64,000 nucleotides of DNA, from the NCBI GenBank assembly GCA_026724425.1, contig JAIUCV010000001.1, forward strand, positions 5,218,001-5,282,000. Reading direction: 5' to 3'. The notes under the pieces are model-generated. The model was not told the DNA's origin. It did no database searches and saw nothing but the letters and a program-made list of their open reading frames with translations. The stretch comes from Erythrophleum ivorense. Lineage: Eukaryota > Streptophyta > Magnoliopsida > Fabales > Fabaceae. Shown here one piece after another: positions 59,501 to 64,000 of the stretch (its first letter is position 1; the number at the start of each line of letters is the position of its first letter). Made by a program: the position numbers and the translations under genes.

Positions 59501-62500
59501 GATGGATTTATGTTGCATCGGTTACCATTGTGTGTATTCAATGCAGTTTGTGCTTAATATTTCTTAAAACACTAAGATTACTGGATACTTACTTTTAAAA
59601 TTGCTATTTGAGGTATCACTTTTTTTTCCATCTAACTTTATTTTCTCCTGTTCAGGTGTTGCTAAACAGAAAGAAAGAGTTCCTCTGGCAAAGGCTTTCC
59701 CTGTTCTTGAGGGTAGGTGCAACCAGGTATGTTGAGAATTAAATCATTATGTCATTTGGGTCCAACATGACTATTAAACGAGTTGAATTTGGGTCAACTG
59801 GTTATTTGAATTTGACGCATAATTGACTTTATCAGTTAATAAGGGTATGTTTGGCATACCGTATAAGCCCTGATAGTATAAGCTAATACAATACATTATG
59901 AACTTATCACTTGTTTGGTACAAGTAATGTATTGTATAAGCTTATACATCATACCTCTCTTATACATCAAAATTATGTATAACCTAATCATGCCTTGGGG
60001 GGTAGGATTAGGCCTGATTAGGTTTTAATGTATAAAGCCTTATTAATATTTTTTGATTTTAACCCTTCACTTATAGTAATATTTATTGGTTAGGTTAGAT
60101 CAGATTTAATTAATACTAGTTGGGATCAGGTTAATTGGGCACTTTTAAATTTTTGGTACAAATTATAAAATTATAAAATGATCCCCAAAAAAAATAAAAA
60201 TTTCATATAAGTCCTTATAAAATAATTTTTGATGAAAATTATAAAATAACCCTAAAAAATAAAATTTTTATATAAGTTCTTATAAAATTATATTTTACCA
60301 CTAAATTTTTTTTATATAAGTCCCTATAAAATAATTTTTCAAAAAAATTAATAGGATTAGAATAAGTTACGCAAAAACTAATTTAGTATCAAATTCAATC
60401 TAATTGGTTTAGCATGACGTTAAGTTAGAATGTTTCTTAAACTAATTAAACTACTTTTTTAATATTTAGTAAAAATTATAAATTGACTTTGAAAAAATAA
60501 AAATTTCATATAAGTTCTTAAAAATTATATATTTGACTGAAATTGGCTAATATAACCAACCTGACCTAATATGACCAAATTATTCTTTAGTTATTTAGTT
60601 CGATATGACCAGACGGGATCAGGTCACCTAGATTACTAAGTAACCATACACTATGTGAAGTTTTATTCATCCATTTTTTGTTATAAAAGTTAATATAACA
60701 CAATAAATTTAAATAAATATAATATATTTTTTAAGTAAAAGGTATTTTTGTTAAAAAAGTTAATTTTTATCTTATCCAGCATTATATAGGGTATTACCAA
60801 ATAAATTATATAATCTTATCTTATACGATACATTATCTTATATAGTATGATAACAAACACTGTATAATTTTAAAATTTTATCAGGTTTTATCCTATCAGG
60901 CTTTATCCTATCAGGTCTTATACTATCAGACCTTATCCTATACATCATACCAAACAGGCCCTAAGTGGTTTTGACCCTATGTATAAGGGTCATTGCTATG
61001 GCTGGAATCTATCAATTTGTTTACATATTATTGCCGCAATGTGTCATTTAATTTTGATTTTACTTCATATTTTGGGTTAGGAATAGGTTGTGAATCATAC
61101 AGTTCCTTGTTAGTTAGGTCATAAATAGGTTGATTTTGGGTTGTAAATTTTGGTTGCTTGTTAAATTGGTTAACCAGGTAGTGTTAGTCAACCTTTTAGA
61201 GATGAGTAGTGTTGGTGTAAAATTTGAGTGTATATGACTTGACTTTAAAAGGACTAAACTGAGGTATAGTTTCTTAAGTGTTGTTAGATTCTCAAGTGAA
61301 AACTAACGTGGAGAAAACTTTTTAGAAGACCTAATTATATGCTGCCGAGCATCTGTATGTTATATTTTTTATTGAAAAACCTAATAGTAAATATGTAGGA
61401 ACTGTACCTAAGTTTTCTTCTCCCATTATAAAATGGGTAGAGTCATGGTGCTGTAGTACTCCTACCTTGGTTCAACTTGAAACTAAACTGCCAACATAAA
61501 TTGCCACCCCTAGTATTATCTTGTGAAGCTCTTTTGTATTTGCCACCTTAAATTAGAAGGGTGTGCTTTCAGATTTCCCTTTTCCATATTGGTAATGATT
61601 TTTGTTTCTTAAATTGGTGGTGAGCAGGACCTACACATGACTATCAGTTTTAAGGTCAAATTTTCTTTAGATATAAGATTTGTCCCATTAAATCTTTTTG
61701 AAATTAGGATTTTATTCCCTATTGTTGTGGAATAAGTTATAGGAGGTCTGTTAATGAAGACTTCTTTCCACCAACCTAAGTGATACTCATCCTCACTTGG
61801 TCTGATCTGCAGACCTAGCGCTTGATGGCAACGTGTTTCACTTTTGCTACATACTCAAGTTGTCCAAGAAGCATTCATACTAGATTTTTTTTTTTTTTTA
61901 AGGTTTGGCATTCCTCATCTTATTAATGGACTCATGGTGGCCTGTTTTAGTGTGCTTCAATTATTTGACAGGGTATTTCTTAGTTCTGATGCTTTTTTTT
62001 TTGGGGGGGGGGGGGGGGGAATGTGGTGGTGCGCAGGAAAGCATTGCAATCAGTAGCATCAGAAAATGAGACTTCCCTTGATCATTTAACAAATAAGGCT
62101 GCTGGTGTTTCTGATGTTGCGAATTTGATCTTCAGGCTTTTACCATCCAAAGATGGTGTTGTGGTCAGAAGACTTCTTATGACTGCTGTGAGTTGCTATG
62201 AGCCGTTTATCACAAATTTTGTGCACTTCAATATTTGCCGCTGTTCTTATATGAGATGTGTATTCTGGTTTATTTATATATTTTAATGTTGAAACTGTTT
62301 TCTCATAAATTAGTAATTTACATATGGCTACTTGCTACATTTGGTTGATAAGGTGCATGCTAATTTGAAGAGGATGAAAATTTTTATCACTTTTTTTTTG
62401 GGGGGGCCATTTATCTCTTGCTTTGATACTTTGATGTGAGGTGAACTGAGTTTGTTTCATTTTGTTGCCATCTTTCCACCACTTTTCAATGGATTAACGC

Positions 62501-63146
62501 TATCATCGAATCTAAATTGTACCAAAATTCAGCTTTTAATGACTCATTGTACAGAATCTTGCGTGATTAGTTTGGATAATTTAGTATGTTCTTAATGGAA
62601 AGCCAAACGGGGTATGCAGGCAGTTTACTCGTGCATGAAGGTGCACTTTACTTGGCTTAAATAATCATCTACACTGGGTAAGAAACTAACTTTGCATTGA
62701 ATGAACAGGATGGAGCTTCATTAATCAAAGCAATGGTGTCGAAGGAGGCAAAGTTTTTTCGCCAACAACTTTGTGAGATCATAGCTGACATACTGTGCCG
62801 AAGAATAATAAAATTATTTGGACAAGGAATCACGGCGACTCGCTATTCCCAGGTGATCTTAGCTAATGGACCTGGCAGCATAGAATCAGGTTTATCTGCT
62901 AGATCATCCTTGCCTGCATATGATTATATTTCCATCTTCGGAGATCGACGACTTAGAGTAATATTCTTTAAGGCACTAAAATCTGCAAGTAGAGATCCGA
63001 TATTGATGATGAGGTTTTGCTGGTCTTCCATTCTTATCATTGTTACATCTTCAACTTTGGCTTGCCATCGGGTTCTTGTGTCTCTGTCTGAGGCTTACTT
63101 GCAGCCAATGTTCGGTGCTCCTAAGAGATATGCAGTCGGTGCGTGA
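47570..63146 (+). CDS. ABC1-family (aarF/ADCK/UbiB-like) atypical protein kinase, probably plastid
   Basis: Sixteen exons join in phase into 830 codons: 47570-47888, 48128-48303, 48767-48932, 49126-49178, 49586-49729, 49953-50057, 50141-50266, 50811-51011, 57396-57502, 57602-57764, 57871-57936, 58795-58888, 59078-59190, 59656-59726, 62037-62187, 62709-63146. All introns are GT-AG. The Ala/Ser/Arg-rich N-terminus looks like a transit peptide. Family motifs: KxGQ (220-223), Ala-rich loop AAASFGQV (280-287), VAVK lysine K301, ExD (E349, D351), HADPHPGN (D451, N456) and LDFG (D469). Plant ABC1 kinases sit in plastoglobules, thylakoids, envelope or mitochondria and affect prenylquinone metabolism and stress responses. 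By memory it resembles the Arabidopsis ABC1K2/ABC1K10 group, but that is not secure. Two transposons lie in its introns. Confidence 0.92.
49715..49909 (+). repeat. 99-bp tandem duplication spanning the exon 5 splice donor
   Basis: Unit 1 starts at 49715 within exon 5 (GCATCATTTGGTCAG, then GTACCTCC) and runs through the first 84 bases of the intron. Unit 2 starts at 49814 (GCATCATTTGGTGAG, then GTGCCTCC) and repeats the rest with a few changes, to about 49909. The copied donor reads GAG/GTGCCT and is intronic in the model. Confidence 0.9.
51115..51495 (+). repeat. 5' LTR of the intronic copia element
   Basis: 381 bases, TGTTAAAGAG to TTTTTTACA. The first about 195 bases and the last about 15 match the 3' LTR. 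In between are about 185 bases (after ATCATGTG, about 51316 to 51482) absent from the 3' LTR. Confidence 0.85.
51664..51737 (+). repeat. 37-bp perfect tandem duplication in the gag region
   Basis: GTTAGTTTCCTTTGGTAATG... (37 bases) occurs at 51664-51700 and again at 51701-51737. It covers the probable gag start codon region, so two ATGGAGTTCAAAAAC starts are present. Confidence 0.85.
51682..56830 (+). pseudogene. Ty1/copia gag-pol remnant
   Basis: Gag N-terminus from about 51682 (MEFKNTGSMF...) and a short Cys-rich stretch near 52790-52865 (CNFCGR...YICEQC) in place of a knuckle. The protease motif VLDSGA lies at 53100-53118. The gag-pre-integrase region is near 53460-53560. The integrase C-terminal part (GVVERKN, MNVPKIFGSDAVLIACFLINRLPS) runs 54515-54650. 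The RT starts near 55330 (AMEEEMHALRDNKTWELV), with the YVDD box near 55875-55890. RNase H lies at 56190-56830 (TQPDISF..., then FIDANW, SWKSKK, ADLFTQ). An AT-rich insertion or decayed stretch splits integrase between about 53740 and 54330. Many stops in every domain. Confidence 0.85.
52195..52530 (+). repeat. Paired direct repeats inserted in copia gag (possible nested mini-element)
   Basis: Two copies of about 90 bases, about 52195-52285 and 52438-52525, share GATGGAGAT(T/C)TAAGCAAA, GGCTTGTAAGGGGAAGAACCATG and TTAAGTACCA(T/C)AAGA. The roughly 150 bases between them include CCAATGTGGGACTCC, a word common in small plant LTR elements. This suggests a nested TRIM-like insertion or an internal duplication. 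Ends and primer site were not resolved. Confidence 0.55.
56842..57045 (+). repeat. 3' LTR of the intronic copia element
   Basis: 204 bases, shorter than the 5' LTR by about 180 bases. The missing part is bounded by an ATGTG word in the 5' copy, which suggests a deletion by short-repeat recombination in this copy or an insertion in the other. Confidence 0.85.
59843..60961. mobile_element. Tourist-like (PIF/Harbinger) MITE in intron 14 of the ABC1-kinase gene
   Basis: The left end GGGTATGTTTGGCATACC and the right end (reverse complement GGGCCTGTTTGGTATGATG) are terminal inverted repeats with the GGG...GTTTGG start of Tourist elements. TAA flanks both ends (59840-59842 and 60962-60964), the expected three-base duplication. 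The 1119-base interior has AT-rich repeats, with TATCAGG and TTATCCTA words near both ends, and no coding sequence. Confidence 0.85.
61993..62019 (+). repeat. T10-G17 homopolymer tract before the exon 15 acceptor
   Basis: Ten T (61993-62002) followed directly by seventeen G (62003-62019), 17 bases before the AG at 62035-62036 that starts exon 15. A similar but shorter T/G pair (T9-10, then G7) occurs at 62391-62406 in the next intron. Confidence 0.85.
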
Positions 63147-64000
63147 CATTCTCATCAAAATTTTCCAGTTTTCTCCGTTGAAAGGGAGCATTCTTTTGCA
63201 ACAATTTACATTGGATACAGAAGATGGAGGTTTATTTATTCGCTGGGAATGCAATAGGGTCATTTTGATGTCAGGCAGGTGAAATAGTTATAGCGCTCCA
63301 ATTTATTGGGGTTGAAAAAGAAAATCAGAAAGTCTTAATACTCTTCTTAGCTACTGTAGCTTTCTAATATGGAGAAATGCCGTACAATATGATTGATTTT
63401 GCTGTCCTGAGCTACGTGGTCTATGATTATGTACAGTTTCATGTAAATTTGTAAAGGTTTTTAAACAGAACAAAGAGGCCTTTGATTATTAATCTTGTGT
63501 ATGTTGGGCGATAGTAGTTACTGGCAATTATTTCCGTAGCTTAGGATGAGTCAGACATTATTACCGACTCCTATTTGTGTATTTTTTGGGCCGATCTATT
63601 ACTAGGGCTCCTTTAAGAGGATATGAACTGTTATTTTGAAGATCCACTTTGAAAATTATATTTGATGGTTATAAGATGTTAAAAAATGCTCAAGCCAGTT
63701 GACTGTGGTGTTGTTTGTTTGTGCGAGTGGATTCATTTTTTTATTTTATAATTTTGGCTTAATTTGGATTTTCAACTTATGGCCAGGTATATAGAATTGT
63801 CTTCAATAGAAATAAAAACTGAATGTCAAATGAAATAAAATAAAATTATTTTTATCATAAAATAGAAAAGGAGTATATTTCCATTTATATATTTAGTAAA
63901 ATGAAAATAATAAATGAATAAAAAAAACTTGACCAAAAGATCAAAATGCTCTTAAAGAAAAAAGCAAAAAATAAAAATAAACTTAAAAAAAATCCTTTTT
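63147..64000. other. 3' UTR and AT-rich downstream flank of the ABC1-kinase gene
   Basis: The first about 350-450 bases have gene-like composition and probably form the 3' UTR. The last 250 bases become A-rich. A sequence-only poly(A) site cannot be fixed. No further gene begins before the window end. Confidence 0.5.

Overview
The window is nuclear DNA from a flowering plant, almost certainly a eudicot. The evidence is AT-rich intergenic DNA, spliced nuclear genes with GT-AG introns, a nuclear photosystem I antenna gene, a DYW-type PPR gene, a plant ABC1-kinase gene, and a typical plant transposon load (LINE, TRIM, Ty1/copia, PIF/Harbinger, Mutator-like, MITEs). Species cannot be fixed from sequence alone. 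Three host genes are supported well enough to model, and most of the rest is transposon-derived or featureless AT-rich sequence.

Layout. 1-4067 (minus): a truncated LINE with an open ORF1 (DUF4283 plus CCHC knuckle) and a broken ORF2 (endonuclease plus reverse transcriptase). 5333-15423: a 10.1 kb palindromic structure flanked by TTA duplications. It has outer inverted arms of about 0.8 kb and inner inverted arms of about 2.5 kb. Each inner arm holds a decayed copy of the PIF/Harbinger gene pair (Myb/SANT-like protein and transposase), and only the left copy runs on into the last transposase exon. The right side also carries a 313 bp TRIM with a tRNA-Met-type primer site and some unidentified exon-like ORFs. 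15.4-19 kb: intergenic, with a MITE-like repeat and a LINE zinc-binding fragment. 19074-22016 (minus): an intact, intronless 980-residue DYW PPR protein. 22-26 kb: intergenic, with a tiny poly(A) retroposon scar. 26233-28404 (minus): four-exon LHCA1, with two G-boxes upstream.

28.7-47.3 kb is AT-rich and repeat-dominated: a decayed Mutator-like transposase (32337-34991), then a decayed plant mobile domain (PMD) gene (about 35600-37830), then about 9 kb with no gene except an RNase H fragment of a LINE and several low-copy repeats. 47570-63146 (plus) is a 16-exon ABC1-family (aarF/ADCK/UbiB-like) kinase gene. Its reconstructed frame is open for 830 codons with every kinase motif present, although intron 8 holds a decayed 5.9 kb Ty1/copia element, intron 14 a 1.1 kb Tourist-like MITE with TAA duplication, and the exon 5 donor has been tandemly duplicated.

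Functionally, LHCA1 (PSI antenna) and probably the ABC1 kinase are plastid proteins, and the DYW PPR is expected to edit organelle RNA. They are separate genes, not an operon. The most unusual structure is the palindromic Harbinger locus. It is probably a degenerate compound transposon and a potential long-hairpin RNA source, not a proven new system.
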